A stretch of DNA of 64,000 nt from Leuctra nigra (taxonomy: Eukaryota; Arthropoda; Insecta; Plecoptera; Leuctridae): the NCBI GenBank assembly GCA_934045905.1, contig OW203771.1:1488001-1552000 (forward strand), written 5' to 3'. A program made the translations under genes and the position numbers. Of the stretch, positions 1 to 12,325 are shown one piece after another (within the stretch, counting starts at the first letter, position 1; every line of letters starts with the position of its first letter). The notes beneath the pieces are model-generated. The model ran no database searches and had not been told where the DNA came from. It saw nothing but the letters and a program-made list of their open reading frames with translations.

Positions 1-159
1 GTGTTCGACGGCAAGACCTGGGGCTATTGGAGGAAGTGGATGGTGGGCATGCGCAGAACACGACCAAGTGGCGGGAATGACTTGCCCTTGAATGTCATCA
101 AGAAACCCGCGAACACAGCGGCGACTCATGACAAGGCAAATAAGGAGCATAAAGTCTAG
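1..159 (+). CDS. possible 3' coding end of an unidentified gene (partial)
   Basis: Frame 1 is open from the first base to a TAG at 157-159, giving about 52 residues. They are rich in Trp, Arg and Lys near the start (WGYWRKWMVGMR) and end in a Lys-rich polar tail. The base composition is clearly more GC-rich than the AT-rich DNA that follows, and codon use looks gene-like. I do not recognise the family. The short basic/aromatic stretch followed by a hydrophilic tail could be the cytoplasmic end of a membrane protein, but that is a guess. The upstream part lies outside the window, so neither reading frame nor splice site can be confirmed; a chance open frame remains possible. Confidence 0.4.
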   Translation: MFDGKTWGYWRKWMVGMRRTRPSGGNDLPLNVIKKPANTAATHDKANKEHKV

Positions 160-830
160 TTTCATGGATACGTTGAATCCTTTACCATTTTAATATTATT
201 CCAATATTATTAGTTGTTGATGTTAGTACTTTAGTTTTGACAGACTGTTGCTTTGCTTAAATTTATTATCCATTATTAAATTGATGGGCTAGGATAATCA
301 TACTTTGTTCTTGGGCATGACGCCTGGAAACATGAATGGTTGAATCCTTTACTGTTTTATTATTATTCTTTGTAAATAATTTGTTATGGGTACTAGGATA
401 ATGATACAACATATGTAAGAATTTATTTGGCATGATGTCTTGTATCATCTATGATTAAATCCAGGGCCATTTTATTATTTGTTTTATTATCAATATAGTT
501 ATAGTAATTATTGTTTCTTATCATTCATTGTTCATATTCATATTAATTTTTGGATGTGCATGAAATATCTAATAAGTAATGGGCCTAGTAAATTTAACAA
601 TTTTTTTAAAATAGGTCGCTAGTGCTGTGTACCTTTTTTTGTAAGAAACATACAATGCCATGGCTTGCTACACCTAGATATAACACAATATTATAATTAT
701 AGCATAGCAAAAAAAATCTTCGGTAAATAATAAAGAGTACATATTAATATTATTATTAAAAATACATAAACCCTTATTAATTGTAGTAATTAATTGTACC
801 TTTTGTAAATCCAGTCCAAATATGAGGTTT
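160..830. other. AT-rich intergenic DNA with diverged internal repeats
   Basis: No gene is seen. A degenerate motif (TTGAATCCTTTAC followed by TTTTATTATTATT) recurs near 174 and 343, and weakly near 453, suggesting an old imperfect tandem duplication. If 1-159 is coding, its 3' UTR would lie here, but no canonical AATAAA stands out close to the stop. Confidence 0.4.
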
Positions 831-1700
831 CAATTTTATGTTTTTAGATAGCTTTAATATGGTAGAGACTAAAGATAGTAAATCATTTTGAATTTGGTGA
901 ATAACTTTCGAAAAAGCACACGTTGATATTGTTTTCAATATTTTTCCTGATAGTACGTCCGTATATCTACAAGAAAAAAAGTGTTTTGTTCAAAGATAGG
1001 CACAAAAAATTAGAACTTCATTATAGCTTAAAAATGTTTCGATTTTACGTGGCTGCCATAAGACAACATAGGGAGAAAACTCACATTATTTCCGAAACTA
1101 GACAGGAGTGTTTAATTTTTTCAGGGATTGTGTATGGCATGATTATCAATAAGTACACACAAAAATTATGAAGATCTGAGACTAGTGATGGCCCATTGAA
1201 AATTTTCATTTGAAATTTTCAGAAAAATGAAAATTAACAGAAAATTTTCAATGACCATTGAAAAAATTGAATTTTTTTGAAAAAGTTTAAATCAATTATA
1301 TTTGATTTAAAAAATGTATGGGCATACTTGGGATGCATACTGAACTCTATTATGATGCGTGTTGTTGTCTGAGTGGTAAATGTGCAAAATGATAATTAAC
1401 ACAGCATTCAAATTTCACGCCTATGTAGAAATTACAGTCTGGCCAAAATTACAATGAAGAAAAACTGAGATTTGGGCTTATATTTGGCTTTGATTTTGAT
1501 TTTGATTTTACGCTTTTTTCAGATATATTATTAACAATTGTGTGCAATAAAGCAATAAAAAAAGTAATTTAAAATTTTTTCAACGCATTGAAAATTTTCA
1601 TGAAAATTTAAAAAAAAATCAGAAAATTGCCATCACTATCTGAGACTATGCCTCGATAGATCCAGCCACCTTAAATCCAAAACATTACGACATACTTAAA
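831..1700 (+). repeat. dispersed repeat, also present at about 49.19-49.59 kb, interrupted by a MITE
   Basis: The stretch from 'AAAGCACACGTTGATATTG' through the 'ATTATCAATAAGT' segment, and on to 'GAGACTATGCC' after the MITE, matches 49,300-49,600 with moderate divergence. The 49-kb copy has an uninterrupted 'AATCTGAGACCATGCCC' at the point where this copy carries the 1183-1638 insertion, so it serves as an empty site. Short open frames in both copies are not convincingly coding. Confidence 0.7.
1183..1638. mobile_element. hAT-like MITE, TIR TAGTGATGGC, 8-bp TSD TCTGAGAC
   Basis: The element starts TAGTGATGGC and ends GCCATCACTA, with AAAATTTTC-rich subterminal sequence. It is flanked by the perfect 8-bp duplication TCTGAGAC (1175-1182 and 1639-1646). 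No transposase is encoded. A second copy lies at 44,074-44,827. The 8-bp duplication and terminal sequence fit the hAT superfamily; assignment rests on these termini only. Confidence 0.85.
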
Positions 1701-2780
1701 AAATGATTTAAGCTCCAAAGTGAAAGAGCCTGAAAGGCTCTGAAGATGTCCGCTTCCTCATTATATAGAGAAGAGTCCACATCACGTGGTAATACCATTC
1801 ATTTGCCAGGCATTTGCCCTGTATCAAGACTTAAAATAAATTTAGCTTATTTGCATAATTTAATGGCATTTCTTTTCAAGTACAACCCAAAGCTTTAGAA
1901 ACTTCATTCAGTTCAACCCACGAAATTATAGAGTATATTTTTACGAGACAATCACACCGTTTTCAAAACATAATGTGGACATTTGAGGTCATAAATAGAG
2001 TTATCAAAGTGTTGAAAATCAAATGAAAATATTTCAGAACATCCCCCCGGACCCCCAATAATTTTCTAAACAGAGAAAGTATACAAAAAGTATTTCTGAT
2101 TTTACTTATTTATACTACCTAGAGGCAAACTCTACCTAGTATAGATAGAACACAAATATTGTGTATTAAAATTACATTTGTGTTGCTTATTAATGGCGTA
2201 TAACAGAATTAGATAATCAAGCAAGCTTCTGCTCTCAAAACTTATAGCGAATCCAATTGTATTTTTAGAGCTACATTTCAAACGAACGGATCACGATCAG
2301 ACACATTTGCTCACAAAAGATTCATCCTGTTTGTTTGCAAAATGATTTCTATCAAGATCTGTCTCTTGGTTTCACTGTAACATCAATGTATAGTTTCCAC
2401 TCGCTTTACTGATGGATAATCTGAGTGTGAAGCTGCGGTCAAGGCCATGCATTTCCAGTGCTCGCTCAGTTGAGTCCTAAATGAGATTCGCAAGGATTTC
2501 TCATCGAATAGAATCGAGAAGAAATCCACATCGAGATACATTTGTCACGTGATTGAAGTGCCATTTAATTTGCCACGTCGCTGGGGGGGGGGGGGGGGGG
2601 GTGGGGGGTGGGGTTCTCATGTATTAGATATACATCGAGCTGATTTGCATTATTTAATGAAAGTGTTCTTGAAATCGCATCACGTATCTGCTGAAGATTG
2701 CATCAGAATCTACAAGGTTCGTTCGATTCGTTACAGGTTACTTCTCGCAAGTGAGGTGATTGATCCAGATAATACGTTGT
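1701..2780. other. gene-free DNA with a G-run
   Basis: AT-rich sequence without a supported gene. A G homopolymer lies at about 2583-2602; an open frame across it owes its glycine run to that tract and is not credible as a protein. Confidence 0.4.
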
Positions 2781-3420
2781 AATCTATTATTTTACTAAGA
2801 TACATTTTTCAGTGATCTATTATCTTATCTAGATAAATAAAACGTTCATCTTTTATCTAGGATTTTAATTATCTAGATAACGAAAATCGGAAAAAGCATT
2901 GATTTTTTCCGTGTTCTGAACAAAACCATCGAGAATAACTTTCAAATATTTCTTTCAATCTACCCGCATTTATATTTGTCGACCCTTTAAAATATGCGCG
3001 AGTATAATTATAATTTCCCAATGAACAATTGGTTTCCTTTCAAAACGGAATATATTTTTCAGCCCTTCTCAACTCTTTAAACTAAATTATAGATAGTTTT
3101 CAAGTGACTTTATCTGACTTATCTTTATTTTATAAAGATCAATTTTTCAATATATATCTTGATAAATTGTTTGGTCGTTATCTTTATCTTCATCTAGATA
3201 ACGTAGGTCAATAGGTCTGCTTTTCTCTGACATGCCGGGCGAGCGCTCTACACAACTACGAAATTTCGTCTATTTCAATAGACTTTTTCAGGTAAATCGA
3301 GGGAGTTTATACGTATTCAAATCGATTTAAAATAGGTATTTTTGATTCTTTGGACATTAGAAAAAGTATAGACGAAATATCGTAGCTATTTTAAGTTTGT
3401 TCACAAACATCAAGAATGCC
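2781..3420. repeat. old inverted-repeat element(s), degenerate
   Basis: TATCTAGATAA-type motifs occur at about 2833, 2873 and 3195, with the outer copies in loosely inverted context. From 3260 to 3400, the motifs CTACGAAATTTCGTCTAT and its approximate complement (ATAGACGAAATATCGTAG) face each other. These look like remnants of palindromic MITEs; boundaries cannot be fixed by eye. Confidence 0.45.
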
Positions 3421-4410
3421 TATTTAAAATATAGTTAATTGCAGATCACCTGTTCAGTGAATTACACTCTTTTCCTCAGTTAGAGTGAGGCATCACCATG
3501 GGAGCGCTCAAGCTAATGAGATTTAACTTCCAAGGGATCAACTAAAGTCGATTTATTCTTCAAGATGAGATTTAAATTCCACGAAAAAATCATCTACCGC
3601 TTTTCAAATTACGCTGTCTCACTCTCAAGCTCCCAATAGCCTAGGTTCTTTTATTTTGTAATTTCAAGTAGCAATATCTGCCTCAATACGTAATACAATA
3701 CTCTCTAAGGAATAGATACTGATTTTGTATTCAAGAATGTGTGATTAAGTTCATTCACGATTAGAATAGCAAGCCGTAATGGCGGCGTGTACTACCGTAG
3801 TCAAGTGAACGTATACCTAAACATGTAAATATCAATATAATAATCAAAAAATGTGTATAATACGGCTGTAGATAAAATAAAATCAATTTTATTGAATTTT
3901 TATAATATTTCTACTATTAAAAATTGTGTATTTGACATAATTTATACAATTTCAATAATACAGAGAAGAAAGTCTTGCCATTGACAGGGCAGTGTTCAAG
4001 TGACTGACCAATGAACGACGTGATCGACTAAAACGTCAGTGATATTCTTATCGTGAACGAACTTTACTTTTGGGATGAGTGGCGCCAGATTCAAAGAAAT
4101 CGATATTCTATTTCTGAAGTGTCAAATATTCCTTTGTAACAAAATAAATTCCACAGTTTTTTAAGTTATCGCATCTTTGTTTTTTTATACACTGTCATCA
4201 CGAATATTTTAAAATCTATTTATTGCGTGCCATATGAAATCAAAAACTGTGTCGTGAAATACATAATGCTATAAAATAAATTCATTTCAAATGTGGCGTG
4301 ATCACTCGATATAGCACATATTTATTTATTTTTGAAATAACCATTTCATAGAACTTTTTACAACAGTTCAACTATATTGAAGTATAAAATACTTAAAGGT
4401 ACCTATTAAC
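3421..4410. other. gene-free AT-rich DNA
   Basis: I see no gene, and no clear repeat boundaries, in this stretch. Confidence 0.4.
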
Positions 4411-4412
4411 TA

Positions 4413-5336
4413 TACTAGGAAAACGCTCTGTGTAACGCGTTGATGAGCGAGCACGGATACACGCAACACCTCGAACCGAAATTATGTCTATCGAATGTCA
4501 TTAAAAGCCAACAATTCTTTAGTTTCGTCACAGACTTGTATAAAAATCTCCAAAATCTCCACAAATATTGGTGCCAATCCTTGCTAAGTTTTAAGTTGAT
4601 CGATTAAACCTTTACGATTGAACGGTTCCTTGTTAATTTTCAAAAATCACAGGATCTCGTTCAAAAAATATACCTGGGACCACCCATATGATATGATATG
4701 TAGTGTGTGTACACAATATCAGATCAATCTGTTGAACGGTCATTATTAGTTTCATATCGCTTAAAACTTTCTGCTCTAACTACCTTGCCTTGAACTGAAG
4801 ATTCGAAGTCACCGTGAATTTGACAGCCAACACGCAAAATTTCCCTAAAATGACAAAAACTTTTGAAAATAACGACAGATTAGAGTGAAAATTGGCAAAA
4901 ATACCTTAAATGTTGGTACCAATGACCATGCAAAGTTTTTAGTTGGTCGGTCAATCGGTTCCAGTTTAAATTTCAAAAATCACAGGAAAAATGGTTTCAA
5001 ATTTGAACCAATTGGAGGATTTGGCTGAATTTTTTTTTGATTGGGTACAATGTTGGTTGCAATGACTTCGCTAAATTTCAAATTGATCGAATGAACCAAT
5101 CGAAAGATAATTTTTATAAAATTTGAACCAATCACAGGATCTCGTTCAGAAAAGATCCCAGGGATCGCATAGATTATGTTAGTATGTGTACAAAATTTCA
5201 GATCGATTGGTTGTGCGGTTTGACCTGGGCAGTGAACACAAAAAAAAAACAAAAAAACAAAAAAACAAAAAAAAACAAACACACAGAGAAAGTGCCATAA
5301 GTGTACCGTGGTGACGCTCGCTACGCTCGCTCAAAA
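4413..5336 (+). mobile_element. dispersed repeat family 'ACGCTC', copy A
   Basis: One end is ACTAGGAAAACGCTC followed by GTAACGCGTTGATGAGCGAG (about 4415). The other end is an A-rich run (AAACAAAAAAAC repeats, 5237-5280) followed by CGCTCGCTACGCTCGCTCA (about 5315). Between them lie blocks containing 'AAATTTCAGATCGAT' and 'TCACAGGATCTCGTTC'. Related copies occur at about 9455-10905 (inverted), 23,939-26,260, 39,365-40,180 (inverted) and 62,325-63,170 (inverted). No coding capacity is seen. The class is unknown. Confidence 0.65.
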
Positions 5337-7620
5337 ATATCTTCAAAAAAGCAGAATCGCAGCAATTCTGCTTGCCATCAAGATGGCGCAGACAACAAGG
5401 AGATGACATCGCGTGCAAATTATGAATATAATTATATGATTCTGTACCTCGTTTAATGTTAAAAGTTGAGGTAAATCGATGCATTTTTGTAAAAAAAATA
5501 AAAACCTACAAATTATTGCCCAGGTAACTATTAAAATAAATATCGATAAGAAATCACAGAATCACAGGTAACTCTGAATTGTGCCATCAAGATGGCGGCA
5601 ACAATGAAATGACGACACGTGCACAATTTCCATGAATTAGCAAAATACGTCAGACAACATAAATCGAATCAGCGCCTTCTTAACGTCAATTCTATACGTG
5701 AATATCTCATATGAACTCTAAAACACTAACCCCACTTAATATTCCATCGCCTCCTTCCACTTCTCCCCACCGCCGCTTCCCCCTGCGCCCACCGCCTTGC
5801 GAATGTTCTAATTAGAAGGCAGTGCGGCGATGTCACGGCATCATGGACGCGTCGCGATGAATGAGATCGAGGTGGCTGTGACTTTATTAATAAACTCATG
5901 AGTGAGGTGAATCAGGCATGGCTTATTGGATTCTACCCGGTATATGATGCGATATGATGGTATGGACAGGGGTGACTGGGGGCGGTTACAGGGGTGGGTG
6001 TGTTTAAGGGTGCCATCTCACACTTGACTTTTTTCAATTTTTTTATTTAGAATGCCAATAATTATTCTATTAATTCACTGTTAAAAAATTATGAGTTTTG
6101 TGGAAAAAAAATTAAAAAAAACATTGTTGGGAATTTTTAAAAATATAAAAAATTGTGTTTACTCAAAACGTAATCACGGTTGGTCTGGAGCACCCAATTT
6201 TATTTGTAAGGAGGTAGGTGGTGAATGATTTGGACTAGAAACAATGTTCTAAAAAATAATTAGGTACTATCAACAAATATTTATTTAGTTTTTTTAATTA
6301 CCAAACAATATAAATTTATTTATTTTATTTTATGTATAAATAAAAATGTATGTATTTATTAATTAATTCATTTATTTATATTTTAATATAGATACATTTA
6401 TTTCAACACCTCATAAAAAATACGTTGTCAATACAAATTTTGTGATTTTAGTTCTAATCATAGAGCATGTAATAATCTACCTAAAGAAACTAAAATCAAG
6501 TTGAAATCTGCTTTATACAAACAGAGATATCACATTTTGAAACTTAAAAATTGCTGGAAAAACTGTTCTGAGATACAAGCAGTCAAAGAAGTCAAAGGGA
6601 TGGGGATTTTCGTCTCGCATGACTTATGTTACATTTTAAGTAAATACAAAATTTAAAAAAAAATCACAAAATTTGCTGTTTTCAAGTAGTATGTATCATG
6701 GTATCGTAAGGGGAAAACGACGAGTGGATACAGATCAAAGACGCAAAAATATGAATTTTCCACCATGTCAGCCATAAGCTTTTGCATACGCAATACCTCA
6801 GAGGTAGAAGGCCGGAAGTCCATTTGCCCGATTTTGCGTTGCACACTTTTGGAATACTCTATCAATTGCCATTTGACTGATGTCAACAAATGCAGTTATA
6901 ATGAAGTATTCTCTTACACAATGACTCATGTCACATTACAAATATGATGGATGAAGACAGAATTACTGGTTTATGAGCTAACCTCAAGAATCATTGCAAT
7001 GGACTTCAGCCCTTCTACTTCTACCTGTTACGAATAAACCAATAAACAATATAAAAAAAATATATCGAGTACCTAATCATCTCAAAAATTTCATGTAGAA
7101 ACATTGACTGTCTGAAGAATGGAAATTTATAAATGAAAACAAAACATATTTAAAGTTAAGTTAGTGTCAGATATGAAGTTTCAATTCAAAACATTAATCC
7201 GGTTTTCAAGCGTTAGGTAATTTTTAATAAAATGTCTGACATTCTAAAACATTTTCTTCACAATCTCATGATATTTCAGGATAAATTGAAATTAATTTTC
7301 TTCTCTTCCAAGAAACTAACATGCAGTGCAATGTAACAAAAGTATGAAGGAGGTTTCTAGTTAGCAGTACAGCGATTCATTTGAAACTAGCACAAGAAAA
7401 CTAACTATTACAAGTCAAACTATAAATTGGAATGTCAGTTTCTTAAATTAAATGCAATTTATTTTCACCTTCCTGCTTTACATATTTTTATAAAAACTTT
7501 ACTAGTGTTTTTGCGTGACCCGTGTTTTAAACCTTCGCAAATGAAACTGTACTAAGTTGCCATTTTAATACATTTGCATGCTGATTACTTCAGATTTGCC
7601 ATTAAATATTCAACTGTTGT
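5337..7620. other. gene-free DNA with small repeats
   Basis: No supported gene. A diverged direct repeat centred on 'GCCATCAAGATGGCG' occurs at about 5376 and 5583. 6240-6420 is very AT-rich (TTTATT microsatellite-like). Open frames around 6650-6950 lie on both strands of the same DNA and lack coding signals. Confidence 0.4.
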
Positions 7621-7627
7621 ATAAACA

Positions 7628-8065
7628 TAACTAGGAAAACGCTCTTTGTAACGCGTTGGTAAGCGAGCCTTCGAATTCCATGCGAATTTGAAAGTTTCTG
7701 TTTTACAAATCTTGGAAGGAGCCGAAACGAAACGCATCAACAACGGAGCAGTTATAAACACCTAACATTTCTATCACGAAATTTGAAAAATATATCCAAG
7801 AACGCATAAAATCTAAAACACAGACGACACAGACTTTTAACGACAGATTACTCCGAAAATATACAAAAATACCTAAAAATGTTTGTCCAAATTAGAAGTT
7901 GGTGTGTCAAGCGTCCAGTTTGAATGTCAAAAACACGGGATCATGTTCAATAACTTATCACGAGACACATTGGTTTACAATACCTTGTGTGTGTGCAAAA
8001 TTGCATGCCAAATTGTTGCACGGTTTGGCCTGGACACTGTTGATAAAAGCGAGCCTTGAAAATGC
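7628..8065 (+). mobile_element. fragment of the 'ACGCTC' repeat family
   Basis: Begins with AACTAGGAAAACGCTC and TGTAACGCGTTGGTAAGCGAG. It runs to a 'GCACGGTTTGGCCTGGACA' segment comparable with the 5210-5230 part of copy A, where it stops. The CGCTCGC-type end is missing. Confidence 0.5.
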
Positions 8066-8127
8066 ATGGACGACCACAGCTTCTCCCACTTTCTCAATTG
8101 TTTTGTTATTATTAACACGATTCTATC

Positions 8128-8345
8128 TAGTGGAGCGGTCGCTCCACGCCAGCCAAGTCGTACGGCGCGCACACTCTCATATAAAGGCTGGAGCAAACCC
8201 ACTTTTACTGTAAGCATCAAAGTGGCATTATCGGCCTACTGGATCATAAAATTGGGAAATCTCACATTGTTGCGAAATATCTTAAGTTCGAGCTATGGCC
8301 CACCCCACCACATATACCAATTTTGGGAACATCACATTTACACTG
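8128..8345 (+). repeat. dispersed repeat headed by an 18-bp perfect palindrome; second copy at 52.2 kb
   Basis: Begins TCTAGTGGAGCGGTCGCTCC; the core GTGGAGC-GG/TC-GCTCCAC is a self-complementary 18-mer when read in full. It continues through CCAAGTCGTAC and 'TCGGCCTACTGGATCATAA' to 'GAGCTATGGCCCACCCCAC'. The same order is found at 52,203-52,440, just upstream of the MIC19 gene start. Confidence 0.75.
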
Positions 8346-9450
8346 ATTTTATATCAAATAAAACACTAAAAATACTTTTATTATGTTTCAAATTCATAAA
8401 CACATGTATTTTAGTTGAAATTTGCGTGAAATATCATTTGATACACTTTCTGACACTTCTTCGTTTGTTTACATCGGCCATTTTGGATATCGGCCTGTTG
8501 GATGTCAGTCCACGGAACCAAGCTGAACATGCAGTCAGCGACCAGTCATGTAGGAGGCAGTGAAATCGGACCACCGAGCGCCAATGAGTGGATGAGACGG
8601 TCGGCATACCCGCGAACACCCGGACAAAGATGTCTTATGAGGAATTTATCATTGACGATCGGAAGATTGCAAATACTACTCTTTCCGAAAACATCAGTTT
8701 TCGAGCGGCAATTTTAAAATTTGGAACGATCTTGATAAACTGACGTTTATCAACCAACATCAAATCAACAATACAAATTATTATCTCTTTTTTTCAAAAC
8801 AACATTGAGTAAAGTCCTATTATCATATTATAGAAAACTTACTGAGTAACAGACAGGTAGGTAGTACTATATAGTCACCTACTTTTACTCATACACCTAC
8901 TCATGTTTTAATTCAAACACAATTGATTTTAGAGAAAATTCAAACGCAATATTGAGAGCACCTATGAATTATCGAGACCCCGAACTACCGATTTCATAAT
9001 AACAATAATAAAAATTTGAGTGACATACACCTATGAACTGTATTTGTGCAAATAAAGGATATATGTTTCTAGGAATGACGACGGATCAATGATGATTATG
9101 ATGATTGGAAGATGACGAAGAATGTATGGATGGACGGTGGGAAGGAGGCGGCCGTGGCATATAAGTAAGAAACCTTCCCTTCATTTGTCTCTCGAAACAA
9201 CGAAATAATTCAGTGCCTGACCAACATTCTGATCGTTATTAAAATCCTGAAATGCTCTTTCTAAATTTAATTAATAAATCACTTGGCCATCAAAACGCGT
9301 TGTGAAATAGGTTTTGACAATTGCCATGTGCACTCATGATTTTGTGATCATCTCCTGGACCGTGTTGACAGGTCATCATTGACATTAACCTTAATTTTAA
9401 AATTTTTGCAAGTAACAACTTTCAAACAATTATTTTCAAGTTTATATCTT
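8346..9450. other. gene-free DNA
   Basis: No supported gene. Overlapping short open frames at 8434-8717 on both strands lack similarity to anything I recognise. A GATGATTATGATGATTGGAAGATGACGA-type simple-sequence patch lies near 9090-9120. Confidence 0.4.
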
Positions 9451-9454
9451 TTAT

Positions 9455-10087
9455 AGGTGCTGCAAGCGCGAGAAATATTGCTGCAATTTTTAGACACTTT
9501 TTTGGATGTGATTGAAGACGAAATGGGTTGAAGAAATGATTTGAAATTTTAATCATGGTTTAATCATGGACAAACTTAGGGTTATCCCCCGGTACATTTT
9601 GAATCTTTTGCTAGGTAAATTAGTAATAATTAGTTGATTTTTTGTGAAAAATAAGCTATGTTTTTTGTCTCAATGGGTGCCGCATGAAATTCAATTTTAG
9701 AAATTGTGTCAAGTAACTAAACCCAAGTTCATGCTTGAACAACACACTTGTAAAATTTGAGATCAATTGGTTACTAACGGGTTTGGTCTCCAATCGTATC
9801 GGAAAGTTCATAGTTTTGCGCGGTTTTGTTGAATGCGCCTAATAAACAATGCAATAAGCAAAAATTAAAAGGTGTTACTAATATACAGTCAGACTGATCA
9901 TGTGAACATCCTGTAAAAGTGACACCCACTTATGAAACAATTTAATCTCTCAATTTGATCCAACGGCCGAGCGCTTCCAAATAGCTTGAAAAAAGTCGTC
10001 ACGCTTTGATCAGACAATAATTCAAAGTCCGATAATTGAGCGAGCGAAGCGAGCGTCTCCTTTTGGCTCTTTTGGCACGGACCTCTG

Positions 10088-10123
<36 letters not shown>

Positions 10124-10905
10124 TTTTCTGTTACTGACGTTATACAAGTCACAGTTTTTCTTCGATCGAGCTGAAAATTTGCACACATGTACTGACCATT
10201 TCCGGGCGTTGCAGGCCCCTAATTTTTTTGAAATCCCCTGATTGGTTCAAATTTTAAAAAAATTATCTTTCGATTGGTTGGTTTGATCAATTTGAAATTT
10301 AGCAAAGTGACTGCAACCAACATTGTACCCAATCATAATAAATTTCAGCCAAATCCTCCCATTGGTTCAAATTTGAAACCATTTTTCCTGTGATTTTTGT
10401 AATTTAAACTAGAACCGATTGACCGACTAACTAAAAACTTTGCATGGTCATTGGTACCAACAAGGTATTTTTGCCAATTTTCAGTCAAATCTGTCGTTAT
10501 TTTCAAAAGTTTTGGTCATTTTAGGGATCTTCATCCCTATCTTCAGTTCAAGGCAAGGTAGTTAGAGCAGAAAGTTTCAAACGAAATGATACTAATAATG
10601 ACCGTTCAACAGATTGATCTGATATTGTGTACACTGTACACACTAATATCATATGATTTGAGTGGTCCCAGGTATATTTTTTTTTAAAGGGATCCTGTGA
10701 TTTTTGAATATTAACAAGGAACAGTTCAATCATAAAGGTTGATACTAACATTTTAGGAATATTTAGAGATTTTTATTCAAGTCTGACGAAATTCAAGAAT
10801 TATTGGCTTTTAATGATATTTTCGATAGACAGAATTTCGGTTCGAGGTGTTCTGCGTATCCGTGCTCGCTCATCAACGCGTTACCCAGAGCGTTTTCCTT
10901 GTATG
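9455..10905 (-). mobile_element. dispersed repeat family 'ACGCTC', copy B (inverted, long form)
   Basis: Read on the minus strand it starts near 10,905 (GGAAAACGCTC and AACGCGTTGATGAGCGAGCA). It passes blocks shared with copy A, a (GT)n/T-run at about 10,095-10,130 and the GAGCGAGCGAAGCGAGCG motif at about 10,038. It then continues into a block (about 9455-10,030) shared with 25,745-26,250 and 62,325-62,590, marked by 'ATGATTTGAAATTTTAATCA' and 'GGGTTTGGTCTCCAATCGTA'. This suggests the intact element is longer than copy A. Confidence 0.6.
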
Positions 10906-10984
10906 TTGCATGCAAGAGAAATGTTCCCATGATCGTGTTCTTATAATAATTCCCAAAACATGTGTTAATGCAGTAGATCTTCCT

Positions 10985-11103
10985 CGCAGCGTGTGCTCTG
11001 ACGTCATGAGCCAGTATAAACCAGGTAGACGTGTCTAGCGTGGTTCGCAGCGTGTGCTCTGACGTCATGAGCCAGTATAAACCAGGTAGACGTGTCTAGC
11101 GTG
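10985..11103 (+). repeat. two 61-bp tandem units, each with a CRE palindrome and a TATAAA box
   Basis: A 61-bp unit is present twice in tandem with almost no divergence. Each copy holds TGACGTCA (10,999-11,006 and 11,060-11,067) followed after 8 bp by TATAAA (11,015-11,020 and 11,076-11,081). The combination resembles a core promoter, but no open reading frame of note follows and no initiator motif is evident. Confidence 0.7.
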
Positions 11104-11812
11104 TTAACTGGCGTGTAATGCGGGCGGCCTACATACCTGTCAGCAGGGGCGAGGGTATTGAGACATAAATCACGGGGGATTGCTTATTAACAGGTCAGAG
11201 TTCATTAGCAAGTTCATAACACTGATTTACCATTCTTCATTGAGACGGGACGAAAACTGGTCCCAGCTGTCAGCTGTGGATTCAGATAAGATTCACATAT
11301 TACAGATAATAAGCTTCGAAAGCTAGAATCTCAACAACATTTTGTAAAACTGTATGCAACTGTGTGATGTGATTGATTGTGCTGTGGAGGTATAACCCCC
11401 CCCCCCCCCCTCCTATAGGGTGGTCAGCGGGGAGATAAGCAGGCAATTAGCAGGATGCAAACCCGTGCTGAACGCCGCCATGTTTATATCCCGTCATCAC
11501 GTGATGAGCGGAAGTCACTTCCCTGTTCCATATGCACGAGAGAGTAGTGGAACAGCCGTTATAACACAATCACATAGAGAGTAGTAGAATAGCAGTTATA
11601 ACACAATGATATAGAGAGTAGGGATAGCAGGTATACCCAACGCATTTAGTTGTGATAAAACTTACCCCCTATCGCGACTACCAGTCGTACACAGAAGTAG
11701 TATAAGTTGCCTAAAATACAGATATTTGCAAGACTGGTTTTATCATTGGCTTTTATCACGACTTAAGGCGTTGGCTACGGGAGTGTTATGAGATAGCTGT
11801 TTTACGAGGGGA
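11104..11812. other. gene-free DNA with a short tandem repeat
   Basis: A C-run at about 11,396-11,410. From 11,537 to 11,640 there are two to three imperfect ~38-44-bp units starting GAGAGTAG and containing GTTATAACACAAT. No gene is seen. Confidence 0.5.
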
Positions 11813-12325
11813 GGTCATTATATTCGCGGACTATAGTAAAGATGTGAGTTTCTAGGCAACAGAGTTCAAGTGTGACCTTTTTTATAGGAATGTATATACC
11901 AAATTTTAGCATAATTATGTCATTATTGTATAAGATATCGCCAAATAAGCTAGTCAACCTCGAAGAACATTTAAATGGTCAAATTGAGTGTCATCAAATT
12001 CATTTAAATAAGGAAAAACTCCTCAAACCATTTTGGAAGAGATTTTAGTGTTTACGGGGACTGTTGCATGGTTTTCCATAGAAAAATCTTTTCCAATATT
12101 GTTTGAGGTGATTTTCATTGATTTTGAAAAACTTTGAAAAGGTTCAATTCACTCAAATGTGTCAATTGAAATGTTCTTCGATATTGACTTACTAATTTGG
12201 CGATATATAATACAAAAAATGACACAATTATACTAAAATTTGGTATATACCTGTGCCTAAAAAATTATGTGCTCTAGAAACTTACATCTCTACTAGAACC
12301 CTTTGAGTCTGCGAATATAATGACC
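11813..12325. mobile_element. palindromic (foldback-type) MITE
   Basis: The left end GGTCATTATATTCGCGGAC is matched in inverse by GTCTGCGAATATAATGACC at the right end. Complementary segments occur inward on both sides: 'ATGTGAGTTTCTAG' vs 'CTAGAAACTTACAT', 'TATATACCAAATTTTAG' vs its complement, and 'GAAGAACATTT' vs 'AAATGTTCTTC'. The element is thus one long imperfect hairpin of about 513 bp, with no coding capacity. Confidence 0.8.

Noticed and set aside
4413..5336. Helitron assignment for the 'ACGCTC' family
   Set aside because: The CGCTCGC-TT-CGCTCGC end consists of direct rather than inverted repeats, so it does not form the required hairpin, and no CTRR end or AT target is evident.
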